Translations under genes and position numbers: made by a program | Notes under the pieces: generated by a model | Databases searched by the model: none | What the model was told of the DNA's origin: nothing | Seen by the model: only the letters and a program-made list of their open reading frames with translations | Shown here: positions 34,622-42,612 of the stretch, piece after piece | Position numbering within the stretch: position 1 is the stretch's first letter | How the letters are laid out: every line of letters begins with the position of its first letter | NCBI GenBank assembly: GCA_947475735.1 | Contig: CANJLQ010000007.1 | Span: 62,001-126,000, forward strand | Reading direction: 5' to 3' | Length of the DNA stretch: 64,000 nt | Source: Caulobacteraceae bacterium | GTDB taxonomy: Bacteria; Pseudomonadota; Alphaproteobacteria; Caulobacterales; Caulobacteraceae

Positions 34622-36301
34622 ATGCTTCAGAACCTCGAAACCCTGGCCCGCGAGGCCAAGTCCTGGCCGTTTGAACAGGCGCGGGCGCTGCTCGACCATG
34701 TGCTGAAGAAGCGGCTGTCCGATGCGGATCGGGTCGCGGCCAAGCTGCTGATCGATGCTGGCAAGGCCGACGAGGCTTTGGCGACCTTCGAGGCCTTGAC
34801 GCGCCCGGTCGTGCTGGAGACCGGCTATGGCCCGTCGGGTCTTCCGCACATGGGGACGTTCGGCGAGGTGGCGCGCACGACGATGGTGCGCAACGCGTTC
34901 CGCGCCCTGACCGGCGACCACTGGTCGACGCGGCTGATCGCCTTCTCCGACGACATGGATGGGCTGAGGAAGGTGCCGGAAGGGGTGCCGAACCCGGAGA
35001 TGCTGGCGGCCGATCTGCACCTGCCGCTGACACGGGTGCGCGATCCGTTCGGGACCCACGACAGCTTCGGAGCGCACAACAACGCGCGGCTGAGGGCGTT
35101 CCTGGACGGGTTCGGCTTCGATTACGAGTTCATGAGCTCGACCGAGACCTACGCGTCCGGGCGGTTCGACGATGTGCTGTTGAGGTTGCTGGAGCGGTTC
35201 GACGCCGTTCAGGCGATCATGCTGCCGACGCTAGGGCCGGAGCGGCGGGAGACCTATTCGCCCTTTCTGCCCATCAGCCCGGTGACCCGCCATGTCCTGC
35301 AGGTGCCGACACTGGAGCGGAACGTGTCGAAGGGCACGATCGTGTTCGACGACCCGGCGGGCGGGCGCACCGAGGTCCCGGTGACCGGCGGCCATGTGAA
35401 GCTGCAGTGGAAGCCGGACTGGGCCATGCGCTGGACGGCGCTGGACGTCGATTACGAGATGTCGGGCAAGGACCTGATCGAGAGCGTGCGCGAGAGCGGC
35501 AAGATCTGTCGGGCGCTGGGCGGGGTGCCGCCCGAGGGCTTCAACTACGAGCTCTTCCTCGACATCGAGGGCAAGAAGATCTCCAAGTCCAAGGGCAACG
35601 GCCTGACGATGGAGCAGTGGCTGCGATACGGCACGCCCGAGAGCCTGAGCTGGTACATGTTCCAGAGCCCGAAGTCGGCCAAGAGCCTGCACTTCAACGT
35701 CATTCCGCGCGCCATCGACGACTACCTGGGGGCCATCGACGCCTATCGGACGCAGGAACCGGCCAAGCGGATCGACAACGCCGTGTGGTCAATCCACGCC
35801 GGGGCCCCGCCCGAGGTCGCCTCGCCGGTGTCGTTCGCCCTGCTGCTGAACCTGGTCGGCGTGGCCAATGCGTCCAACAAGGCGCAGCTGTGGGCCTATT
35901 TCGCCAAATACCTGCCCCAGGCGACGCCAGAGAACGAGCCGGTGCTGGACGGGCTCATGGACCGGGCGCTGAACTACTACGAGGACTTCGTGAAGCCGAC
36001 GAAGTCGTATCGCCTGCCCGACGACAGGGAGAAAGCGGCGCTGCTGGATCTGGCGGCGCGGCTGAAGGCCCTGCCGGCCGGTACGACCGATGGCGAACTG
36101 ATCCAGGGCGAGGTCTATGCCGTGGGGAAGGAACACGCGTTCGAGCCACTGAGAGGATGGTTCGCCGCGCTTTACGAGGTGCTGCTGGGGGCATCGCAAG
36201 GGCCCCGGTTCGGCTCGTTCGCGGCGATCTATGGCCTGGGACAGACGATCGAGCTGATCGAGGCGGGTGCGCACGGGAAGCTGGCCCAACCTCAGGCGTA
36301 A
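34622..36301 (+). CDS. lysK: Lysyl-tRNA synthetase, class I
   Basis: Charges tRNA-Lys. The 559-residue protein is the class I type found in many alphaproteobacteria and archaea, not the class II LysS. The HIGH motif is HMGT (76-79) in GPSGLPHMGTFGE and the KMSKS motif is KISKS (319-323). ATG 34622 is chosen because the upstream extension is unlike the family. A palindromic repeat element begins 5 bp after the stop. Confidence 0.96.
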   Translation: MLQNLETLAREAKSWPFEQARALLDHVLKKRLSDADRVAAKLLIDAGKADEALATFEALTRPVVLETGYGPSGLPHMGTFGEVARTTMVRNAFRALTGDHWSTRLIAFSDDMDGLRKVPEGVPNPEMLAADLHLPLTRVRDPFGTHDSFGAHNNARLRAFLDGFGFDYEFMSSTETYASGRFDDVLLRLLERFDAVQAIMLPTLGPERRETYSPFLPISPVTRHVLQVPTLERNVSKGTIVFDDPAGGRTEVPVTGGHVKLQWKPDWAMRWTALDVDYEMSGKDLIESVRESGKICRALGGVPPEGFNYELFLDIEGKKISKSKGNGLTMEQWLRYGTPESLSWYMFQSPKSAKSLHFNVIPRAIDDYLGAIDAYRTQEPAKRIDNAVWSIHAGAPPEVASPVSFALLLNLVGVANASNKAQLWAYFAKYLPQATPENEPVLDGLMDRALNYYEDFVKPTKSYRLPDDREKAALLDLAARLKALPAGTTDGELIQGEVYAVGKEHAFEPLRGWFAALYEVLLGASQGPRFGSFAAIYGLGQTIELIEAGAHGKLAQPQA

Positions 36302-36305
36302 CCGG

Positions 36306-36345
36306 GCTCAAGCAGCGAGCGACCGCGTCGCAAGCGGTGGCCCCC
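36306..36345 (+). repeat. Dispersed palindromic repeat, single copy after lysK
   Basis: Begins GCTCAAGCAGCGAGCGACC, followed by GCGTCGCAAGCGGTGGCCCC. The core GCGAC-CGC-GTCGC can form a hairpin. The same element occurs at four other places in the window. It lies directly behind the lysK stop. Confidence 0.75.
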
Positions 36346-36447
36346 TTAGAAACATGAACCGAAAATAACCGCAGCGCTTGGGGAGCCTTCATACGGAACC
36401 GTGCATTATCCCTGACATCGACCAACCTCGATGAAACGGAGAGAGCC

Positions 36448-36924
36448 ATGTCGAAGACATTGAAGACCACTTTCGCGACCGCCGCCGCCCTGGCGGCGCT
36501 GGTCACCGCCGCCCCCATGGCGGCGCAGGCCCAGTCGAACGGAATCACCAGCTGCGATGCCCCCGGCGGTCGCCAGACCACGGGTGCCGTGATCGGCGGC
36601 GTGCTGGGCGCCTTGGCCGGCAGCCGGATCTCCAGCAATGAGCGCGCGCTGGGGGCCGTCGCCGGCGGTGCAGCCGGTGCCGCCGCCGGTTCCTACATCG
36701 GCTGCAACCAGCAGCGTGCCCGCGCCAACGCCCAAGGCAGCTCGAGCGGAGCCCAGTACCGCGCCGCCTCGAACCTGCGCATCCGCTCGGGTCCGGGCAC
36801 CAACTACCGTCAGGCGGGCAGCCTGTCGGCCGGCCAGCCCTTCACGGCGATCGGCTCGCAGGGCGAATGGGTCCAGATCGCCGGTGGCGGTTGGGTCAAC
36901 GCCAACTACGTTCAGCCTTACTGA
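36448..36924 (+). CDS. Exported SH3-domain protein with glycine-zipper segment
   Basis: The 158-residue precursor has a signal peptide (about 1-29, AAQAQS), a glycine-zipper-like hydrophobic stretch (about 45-90, VIGGVLGALAGS and AVAGGAAGAAAGS) and a C-terminal bacterial SH3 (SH3_3) domain with LRIRSGPGTNYRQAGSL and WVQIAGGGWVNANYV. Such proteins attach to the envelope. A role in the cell wall is inference. A GGAGAG ribosome binding site precedes the ATG. Confidence 0.85.
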   Translation: MSKTLKTTFATAAALAALVTAAPMAAQAQSNGITSCDAPGGRQTTGAVIGGVLGALAGSRISSNERALGAVAGGAAGAAAGSYIGCNQQRARANAQGSSSGAQYRAASNLRIRSGPGTNYRQAGSLSAGQPFTAIGSQGEWVQIAGGGWVNANYVQPY

Positions 36925-36930
36925 GGCATG

Positions 36931-36969
36931 GGCGCTATCGCTCGCGACGCGGTCGCTCGCTGCTTGAGC
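36931..36969 (-). repeat. Dispersed palindromic repeat, doublet A copy 1
   Basis: Minus-strand copy beginning GCTCAAGCAGCGAGCGACC and ending GCGTCGCGAGCGATAGCGCC. It is 7 bp after the SH3 gene stop and 50 bp (start to start) from the next copy in the same orientation. Confidence 0.8.
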
Positions 36970-36980
36970 GCCGTTTCCAG

Positions 36981-37019
36981 GGCGTTACCGCTCGCCGCGC
37001 GACGGCTCGCTGCTTGAGC
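36981..37019 (-). repeat. Dispersed palindromic repeat, doublet A copy 2
   Basis: Minus-strand copy reading GCTCAAGCAGCGAGCCGTCG then CGCGGCGAGCGGTAACGCC. It is more diverged than copy 1 and lies in the same direction, separated from it by 11 bp. Confidence 0.75.
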
Positions 37020-37043
37020 GCGAGCGAAGTTTAGCCAGGCAAG

Positions 37044-37068
37044 GGCCGTCCCGTGAGGGGCGGCCTTT
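37044..37068. terminator. Intrinsic terminator between the SH3 gene and the S24 regulator
   Basis: GGCCGTCCC (37044-37052), loop GTGA, GGGGCGGCC (37057-37065), then TTT. The stem has one mismatch. It could serve the SH3 gene and, in reverse, the convergent regulator gene whose stop is at 37079. Confidence 0.6.
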
Positions 37069-37078
37069 CGCTTGTGGG

Positions 37079-37714
37079 TTATTGGCTGACCCAGAGGATG
37101 CGCGCCATCCAGGCGATCTCGGCGCGAGAAAGCATGCGGGGCGGATAGTCCGGATTGATGGAGACCAGGGTCACCGCCCTGGACGTCAGCGCGCCGATTT
37201 CCTTTGCCAGAGTTTCGCCCGCCAGGGTTCTGACCACGGCGCGATCGCCGCGGCGGACGTCCGACCGGTCGCGGTCGACCAGGACCCGATCGCCGTCGCG
37301 ATACAGCGGCGCCATCGAGTCGCCCGTGATGCGCAGGCTGAACAGGCTGTCTGCCGGGGTCGGCAGGTCGGTCTGGTCCCAGCCCTCGCCGGTCGGCAGG
37401 CCCGCGTCGTCGAAGAAGCCGTCCTGGCCAGCCTGGGCCATGCCGATCAGGGGGGCGGTGGCGACGCGGGGCGCGGCGTCGTCGGCCAGTGCGGCGAACT
37501 CGGCCAAGGTGATGTCCGTCGCCTCTAGGATCTGGTTCAGGCTTTCGGTCGAGGGCCAGCGGGGGCGGGGCGGCTGTCCGGGGCCGAACCGCTTGGACGG
37601 ATTGAAGGCCGTGGGGTCCAGCCCGGCGCGGCGCGCCAGGCCGGAGGGCGACAGGCCCTCGCGCCGCGCCAGGGTGTCGAGCGCGGACCAGAGACGGGCG
37701 TGGGACAGGGGCAT
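37079..37714 (-). CDS. S24-type (LexA/CI-like) transcriptional regulator
   Basis: The 211-residue protein has an N-terminal helix-turn-helix-like region (about 8-45, SPSGLARRAGLDPTAF) and a C-terminal S24 peptidase domain with Ser133 (ITGDSMAPL) and Lys171 (GETLAKEI), the autocleavage dyad. A phage-CI-like or stress-responsive repressor is therefore likely. No phage genes are near. An Ala-Gly cleavage pair is seen in MAQAGQDG. Its targets are unknown. Confidence 0.85.
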   Translation of the reverse strand: MPLSHARLWSALDTLARREGLSPSGLARRAGLDPTAFNPSKRFGPGQPPRPRWPSTESLNQILEATDITLAEFAALADDAAPRVATAPLIGMAQAGQDGFFDDAGLPTGEGWDQTDLPTPADSLFSLRITGDSMAPLYRDGDRVLVDRDRSDVRRGDRAVVRTLAGETLAKEIGALTSRAVTLVSINPDYPPRMLSRAEIAWMARILWVSQ

Positions 37715-37777
37715 TCAAATCGAGCGGGAAGCCGCCGCGAGGCTGCGGACTCGCTCACGCTACATGGGAATAAATCC

Positions 37778-38209
37778 CTATTCCAGCCCAGCCGCGCGGC
37801 GGTCCTGCCAGGCCCAGAAGGTCCCGACGCCGATGGCGATCAGGATGCCGTAACCTGCGAGATTAAGGACGGTATAGAACGCGTCCATTGGGGCCGCCTT
37901 GGCCAGTGGAAACGCGACGTGACTTGTCAAGATGACGAGCTGGCATGCGCCAGCCCAGACAGGCCATGACCGCCGATAGCGCCACGCCAGACCCACGAAG
38001 ACCGCGAGCATGGCCGCGTCCAGCAAGAAGAGCCCGATCTGGAAGTTAACATAGAGCATGCCGTCCTGCTGGATCAGCATCGCCGCCATCCAGCCGAGAA
38101 CCCAGGCACCCATGCCGAGCCGCTCGGCCTCGCCACCTTTCCAGAACGCGAATACGCCTATCGCGACTACAAAAAGCAGTGCGATCTGCGTGAACAGGGT
38201 GTCGAGCAT
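37778..38209 (-). CDS. Multi-helix membrane protein, unknown
   Basis: A 143-residue protein with four or five membrane segments spread over its length (FTQIALLFVVAIGVFAF, WVLGWMAAMLI, IGLFLLDAAMLAVFVGL, and two more). I do not recognise a family. ATG 38209 is preferred; a TTG directly before it lies in the terminator's T-run. The gene starts immediately after a strong terminator of the upstream minus-strand gene. Confidence 0.7.
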   Translation of the reverse strand: MLDTLFTQIALLFVVAIGVFAFWKGGEAERLGMGAWVLGWMAAMLIQQDGMLYVNFQIGLFLLDAAMLAVFVGLAWRYRRSWPVWAGACQLVILTSHVAFPLAKAAPMDAFYTVLNLAGYGILIAIGVGTFWAWQDRRAAGLE

Positions 38210-38210
38210 C

Positions 38211-38244
38211 AAAAAGCCCCCGCGCCGGGAAAGGCACGGGGGCT
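38211..38244 (-). terminator. Strong intrinsic terminator of the GILDKP gene
   Basis: On the minus strand AGCCCCCGTGCC, loop TTTCCC, GGCGCGGGGGCT, then TTTT. The 12-bp stem has one mismatch. It ends the transcript of the gene at 38301-38645, and its last T lies only 1-2 bases before the next gene's ATG, so that next gene depends on read-through or on a promoter inside this region. Confidence 0.85.
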
Positions 38245-38300
38245 AATCTGCATCGAGTCCCACTTACAGACTATTGAAGTCCGTAAACGTTACCGCGAAT

Positions 38301-38645
38301 TCAGGCAGCGCGCTGGTCGGTAACTGCAGGCGGACGGCCGTTGTCCCAATCACCGGGCTTGTCCAGGATGCCGACGGCATAGGCGCCGAAGCCCATGCGG
38401 CGGTGGTCGCGTTGCAGTTCGGCGTGGCAGGCCACGATGGCTTCACGGGCCGAGGCGAGGGCGGCGATCGCCTCCATGGCCTTGGTCTGCGAGCCGGAAG
38501 CGGCGACCGGCGAGAGGCTGAGCAGGGCGCGGGCCCCGATCATCGACTGCACCAGGGTGGTGGTCGAGGTGATGGCCGCATCGATGGCACGCTCGCTGGC
38601 GTGCAAGTCGCTGGCGACGCTGGCGACGACTTCAGTCCGATCCAT
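38301..38645 (-). CDS. GILDKP-motif protein (second of tandem paralogues), unknown
   Basis: A 114-residue mostly helical soluble protein. The N-terminal half begins DRTEVVASVASDLHASERAI and the C-terminal part has MGFGAYAVGILDKPGD. The neighbour upstream (38697-39071) has the same layout, with AIDAAL, HSAEAAIDA, EARSHIV and MGLDAVAVGILDKPED at matching places. I do not recognise the family. A GGAAGGGG ribosome binding site precedes ATG 38645. No membrane segment or signal is seen. Confidence 0.75.
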   Translation of the reverse strand: MDRTEVVASVASDLHASERAIDAAITSTTTLVQSMIGARALLSLSPVAASGSQTKAMEAIAALASAREAIVACHAELQRDHRRMGFGAYAVGILDKPGDWDNGRPPAVTDQRAA

Positions 38646-38696
38646 TGTGTAAGCCCCTTCCAAACAAAACTGTTGGTAACGGGAACCTTAACACGT

Positions 38697-39071
38697 CTAG
38701 AGCGAACGCGGTAGCGCTTTGTTAACCTCTGAGGTGAGTGCCGCCGCGACGCCTCCGCCGCCATGAGGCGGCTCGTCTTCCGGCTTGTCCAGAATGCCGA
38801 CGGCCACGGCGTCCAGGCCCATCTTTCGCGCCAGTGCTGCCAGGGCGTTGTGGGTGTCGACGATGTGCGAACGAGCCTCCGCGAGGGCACCGATCGAGGC
38901 GGCGGCACCGTCGAACGCCTTCTGCCCGGACACCGCCGACAGATAGGCCTGGGCACGCGCCGCGGGCAGCAGCGCTGCCAGTTGTGCCGTTTCGATCAGG
39001 GCCGCGTCGATCGCGGCCTCCGCCGAGTGCAGACGCGCGGCGACGGTCTGGCTGATGCATTCTCTGGACAT
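38697..39071 (-). CDS. GILDKP-motif protein (first of tandem paralogues), unknown
   Basis: A 124-residue helical protein paralogous to the next gene on the strand. Shared elements in order: AAIDAAL helix, a QAYLSAVSGQKA stretch aligning to RALLSLSPVAAS, an ALAEAR helix with a His shortly after, and MGLDAVAVGILDKP. It adds a glycine-rich turn (HGGGG) and a short tail. A strong GGGAGG ribosome binding site precedes ATG 39071. Function is unknown. Confidence 0.75.
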   Translation of the reverse strand: MSRECISQTVAARLHSAEAAIDAALIETAQLAALLPAARAQAYLSAVSGQKAFDGAAASIGALAEARSHIVDTHNALAALARKMGLDAVAVGILDKPEDEPPHGGGGVAAALTSEVNKALPRSL

Positions 39072-39122
39072 AGGTCCCTCCCTTGGTGGCCAAGCGCCAC
39101 AAGAGAGACAACCATGAGTAAT

Positions 39123-39530
39123 TTATGATGACAAGTCAGGGTTGTCGTCGAGTGAGAAATGCGCGGTCAGGCTGGCGATCGGCTGAGCGGGATCGTCCTG
39201 CCAGGCCTCGGCGATGACGTGGGCGACGCGGCGTCCGGCGCGCGAGATGCGGGCGCGGGCATGCACGTCCTGCGGGCGGCCGGAGCGCAGATAGGCGGTC
39301 GTCACCGTGATCGGGCGCGGCAGGCGCAGGCGGGGCCAGACCAGGGCGACCTGGGCGATGGCGGTCAGCTCCAGCATCGCCGCCGTCGCGCCGCCGTGCA
39401 GCGCCGGCAACAAGGGGTTGCCGATCAGACGGTCGGCGAACGGCATGGTTACGGTCAGGACCTCGCCCGTCTGTTCCGTCCGCAGGCCCAGGAAGCGGGC
39501 ATAGGGGAGGGTGTCGAGCAGCGCGCTCAT
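39123..39530 (-). CDS. PaaI-type hotdog thioesterase, second of a pair
   Basis: The 135-residue single-hotdog protein has LPALHGGATAAMLELTA, the site where PaaI-like thioesterases hold the catalytic residue after HGG, then a PITVTTAYLRSGRPQDV strand typical of the fold. It likely hydrolyses an acyl-CoA thioester; the acyl group is unknown. ATG 39530 overlaps the stop of the preceding thioesterase gene. Confidence 0.88.
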   Translation of the reverse strand: MSALLDTLPYARFLGLRTEQTGEVLTVTMPFADRLIGNPLLPALHGGATAAMLELTAIAQVALVWPRLRLPRPITVTTAYLRSGRPQDVHARARISRAGRRVAHVIAEAWQDDPAQPIASLTAHFSLDDNPDLSS

Positions 39531-39997
39531 GCCGGCTCTCCCGACTTCAGATTGGCGCCGATGCCCCGGCCCCCGTTCGAATCGATGACATAGGTCGATT
39601 GGGCCGCCGCGACCGGGTCGGCAGGGTCGTCCTCGAATGCCCAGGCGCGGACGAAACCGATGGTGCGGGTCAGGCGGTAGCAGCGCGCCTCCGACAGCAG
39701 GTCGGCGCGTGGGCGGGCGGCCCGCATGTAGTCGATGCGCAGATCCAGGGTGGCGATCGGCCGGAATCCGCCCAGCGCGACCCAGACGGCGAGGCCGCCG
39801 ACGTGATCCAGCATCGCGGTGACAAGGCCGCCGGCGAAGACGTCGGTCTCGGGATCACCCACGAGGTCGGGTCTCCATGGCGTGCGTAGCCGCACGCGGT
39901 CGCCCTCATAGCCCTCGTAGACGAAGCCGAGGGCATGGGTGTGGGCCGCGCCGGAGGCGAGCTGAGGCAGGATGTCGGTCAGGAACGGATCGCTCAT
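39527..39997 (-). CDS. PaaI-type hotdog thioesterase, first of a pair
   Basis: The 156-residue protein has DVFAGGLVTAMLDHVGGLAVW and a TLDLRIDYMRAARP strand of the hotdog fold. FAGGLVTAMLDHV matches the active-site helix of PaaI-like enzymes, with the Asp in place. With the following gene it may form a heteromeric thioesterase, as paired hotdog genes sometimes do; that is inference. It is divergent from the exonuclease gene (60 bp). Confidence 0.87.
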   Translation of the reverse strand: MSDPFLTDILPQLASGAAHTHALGFVYEGYEGDRVRLRTPWRPDLVGDPETDVFAGGLVTAMLDHVGGLAVWVALGGFRPIATLDLRIDYMRAARPRADLLSEARCYRLTRTIGFVRAWAFEDDPADPVAAAQSTYVIDSNGGRGIGANLKSGEPA

Positions 39998-40056
39998 TGG
40001 ACCGTCCTTATCCGGCGCGGTTGGTCGCGCAAGCATTCAGGGCCATATCCGTCGTT

Positions 40057-41091
40057 ATGATCCGTCCCGAGGACCTTCTGCGCCCGACGCCGGCCGGCCT
40101 TTATTGCCCGCCCGGAGACTTCTACGTCGACCCCGTGCGCCCCGTGGACCGGGCCGTCGTCACCCACGGTCACTCCGACCATGCCCGGTCCGGACACGGC
40201 GCGGTCCTGGCCACGCCCCAGACCCTGGCCATCATGGACGAGCGATACGGCGAGGATTTCACCCGGCTGAGGCAGCCCGTCGCCTATGGCGAGACGGCGT
40301 CGCACAACGGGGTGGACATCCGGCTGGTCCCCGCCGGCCATGTGCTGGGCTCCGCCCAGGCGGTGATCACCCATCAGGGCCTGACGATGGTGGTGTCGGG
40401 CGACTACAAGCGGCGGCGTGATCCGACCTGCGAGGGGTTCGAGCCGGTTCCGTGCCACGTCTTCATCTCGGAGGCGACCTTCGGCTTGCCGGTCTTCACC
40501 CATCCCCCGGACGCCGAGGAGATCGCGCGTCTGGTCCAGTCGCTGGGCCAGTTTCCCGATCGCGCGCATCTGGTCGGAGCCTATGCGCTGGGCAAGGCGC
40601 AGCGGGTGATCAAGCTGCTGCGCGAAGCGGGGTGGGAGCGGCCCATCTATGTCCACGGCGCGCTGGAGCGGCTGAACCGGCTGTATGAGCGCGAGGGCGT
40701 GGATCTGGGGCCCATCTTGCCGGCCACCGGGCTCAAGAAGGACGCGCTGGGGGGAGAGGTCGCCATCGCGCCGCCTTCGGCCATTCAGGACCGCTGGGCG
40801 CGGCGGTTCGCTGATCCGGTGACGGCCTTCGCCTCGGGCTGGATGCTGGTCAAGGCGCGGGCCAAGCAGCGGGGCGTGGAACTGCCGCTGGTGATCTCCG
40901 ATCACGCCGACTGGCCCGAGCTGATCGCCACCTTCGAGGACATCCGGCCCGAAGAGGTCTGGATCACCCACGGCCGCGAGGAGGGCCTGCTGCGCTGGGC
41001 CGAGCTGAACGGCATGAAGGCCCGTGCCTTGAGGCTGGTGGGCTATGACGAGGAAGACGACACGGAGATCACAGAACCCGTGCCGGCCTGA
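40057..41091 (+). CDS. Ligase-associated DNA exonuclease (metallo-beta-lactamase fold)
   Basis: The 344-residue protein has the MBL motif THGHSDHARSGHG with His37, His39, Asp41 and His42, and later ISDHADWPELI and WITHGREEGLLRWAE, typical of the beta-CASP-like nuclease that usually neighbours an ATP-dependent DNA ligase, an Lhr-type helicase and a phosphoesterase in a repair cluster. Here none of those partners is beside it. ATG 40057 is chosen because conservation begins at IRPEDLLRPT. Its stop abuts the trpE stop with no gap. Confidence 0.85.
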   Translation: MIRPEDLLRPTPAGLYCPPGDFYVDPVRPVDRAVVTHGHSDHARSGHGAVLATPQTLAIMDERYGEDFTRLRQPVAYGETASHNGVDIRLVPAGHVLGSAQAVITHQGLTMVVSGDYKRRRDPTCEGFEPVPCHVFISEATFGLPVFTHPPDAEEIARLVQSLGQFPDRAHLVGAYALGKAQRVIKLLREAGWERPIYVHGALERLNRLYEREGVDLGPILPATGLKKDALGGEVAIAPPSAIQDRWARRFADPVTAFASGWMLVKARAKQRGVELPLVISDHADWPELIATFEDIRPEEVWITHGREEGLLRWAELNGMKARALRLVGYDEEDDTEITEPVPA

Positions 41092-42612
41092 TCAGTCGTT
41101 CAGCGGCGCCCCCGGCTCGAACCGCCAGGCGTCGGCGGCCGCGCGGATGGGGGCGCGGGCCTTGGCCTCGGTCTCGGCGTATTCGGCGGCGGGATCGCTG
41201 TCGGCGACGACGCCGGCGCCCGCCTGTACGAAGACCTGGCCGTCGGCGAACATCGCGGTTCTCAGCACGATACAGATGTCGGCCTCGCCCCCCGCCGAGA
41301 TATAGCCGACGCCGCCGCCATATCCGACGCCGCGCTTGGTCAGCTCCAGTTCGTCGATGATCTCCATCGCCCGCACCTTGGGCGCGCCCGACAGGGTGCC
41401 GGCGGGCAGTGCGGCCAGCAGGGTGTCGACGGCGTCCAGATCAGGGTGGGCCCGACCCTCGACGTTGGAGACGATGTGCATGACCTGGCTGTAGCGTTCG
41501 ACCACGAAGCTCTCGGTCACGCGCACGCTGCCCGGCGCGGCGACGCGGCCGACGTCGTTGCGGCCCAGGTCCAGCAGCATCAGATGCTCGGCCCGCTCCT
41601 TGGGATCGGCCAGCAGTTCGGCCTCCAGCGCGCGGTCGGCCTCGGGCGTCGCGCCGCGCGGCCGGGTGCCCGCCAGCGGCCGGATGGTGACGCCGCCGTC
41701 TTTCAGCCGCACCAGGATCTCGGGGCTGGACCCGGCCAGCTGGAAGTCGCCGAAGTTGAGGAAATACAGGTAGGGCGACGGGTTCTGGCGGCGCAGCGAG
41801 CGGTAAAAGGCGAAGGGGTCGCCCCCGTAGGGCGCGCTGAACCGGTGGCTCAGCACCACCTGAAAGATGTCGCCGGCGGCGATGTAGTCCTTGGCCCGGG
41901 CGACCAGGTCCGTATAGGCCGCGCCGTCCACGGGGGAGTGGAAGTCGGGAGCGTCGGCCGAGGTGACCGGGGCGCGCGCGAGGAGTGGTCGGCGCAGGTC
42001 GCGCTCGAAGGCGTCCAGACGCGCGGAGGCGGCGGCGGTGTCCCGCTCCGGATCGCCGCCGGGCCAGACCGGGGCCATCACGACGATCTCGTGCATGACC
42101 GAATCGAATACGGCGATCAGCGAGGGCCTTGTCAGGACGGCGTCGGGCAAGTCCAGCGGGTCCGGGTTCGGCGCGCCCAGCGGCTCCAGCAGACGCACCA
42201 TGTCATAGCCGAACACGCCGAACAGGCCGGCAGCCATGGGGGGCAGGCCCTCGGGAATGTCGAAGCGCGTCTCGGCGATGAGGGCGCGCAGGCTGTCGAG
42301 GGCTCCGCCGGGCTGCGGCGTGTATCGATCGGCGGCGATGTCCTTGCCGCGAGCGATCTCGGCGGCATTCGCCCGACAGCGCCAGACGACATCCGGATCG
42401 AGGGTGATGATCGAGTATCGGCCATTCAGAGCCCCGCCCTCGACCGACTCCAGCAGGAAGGCGTGGGGCCGCCCCCAGCCCACCTTCAGATAGGCCGAGA
42501 CCGGGGTTTCCAGATCATCGACGATCCGCCGGTGGACGATCGCGGGGCGGCCGGAGCGGAGCGCGGCGAGGGCGACCTCGCGCGCCGGATCGGCACCGGC
42601 AGCCTGGGTCAT
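41092..42612 (-). CDS. trpE: Anthranilate synthase component I
   Basis: Converts chorismate to anthranilate with TrpG. The 506-residue protein has the chorismate-binding core: FQVVLSHRFSAPY, the PSPYLYFLNFGD stretch, AGTRPRGATPEAD, RNDVGRVAAPGSV and a C-terminal GVGYGGGVGYISAGG. LLES early in the protein is the place of the tryptophan feedback site. It overlaps ppiD (ATGA) on the 5' side; trpG is not in the window. PpiD-trpE neighbourhood is common in alphaproteobacteria. Confidence 0.97.
   Translation of the reverse strand: MTQAAGADPAREVALAALRSGRPAIVHRRIVDDLETPVSAYLKVGWGRPHAFLLESVEGGALNGRYSIITLDPDVVWRCRANAAEIARGKDIAADRYTPQPGGALDSLRALIAETRFDIPEGLPPMAAGLFGVFGYDMVRLLEPLGAPNPDPLDLPDAVLTRPSLIAVFDSVMHEIVVMAPVWPGGDPERDTAAASARLDAFERDLRRPLLARAPVTSADAPDFHSPVDGAAYTDLVARAKDYIAAGDIFQVVLSHRFSAPYGGDPFAFYRSLRRQNPSPYLYFLNFGDFQLAGSSPEILVRLKDGGVTIRPLAGTRPRGATPEADRALEAELLADPKERAEHLMLLDLGRNDVGRVAAPGSVRVTESFVVERYSQVMHIVSNVEGRAHPDLDAVDTLLAALPAGTLSGAPKVRAMEIIDELELTKRGVGYGGGVGYISAGGEADICIVLRTAMFADGQVFVQAGAGVVADSDPAAEYAETEAKARAPIRAAADAWRFEPGAPLND

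Noticed and set aside
36931..37019. CRISPR array
   Set aside because: Only two copies with an 11-bp spacer, and the same unit recurs singly elsewhere; no cas genes. It is a dispersed palindromic repeat.
37079..37714. LexA itself
   Set aside because: The S24 domain fits, but the N-terminal domain and its NPSKRFG stretch do not look like the LexA winged helix.
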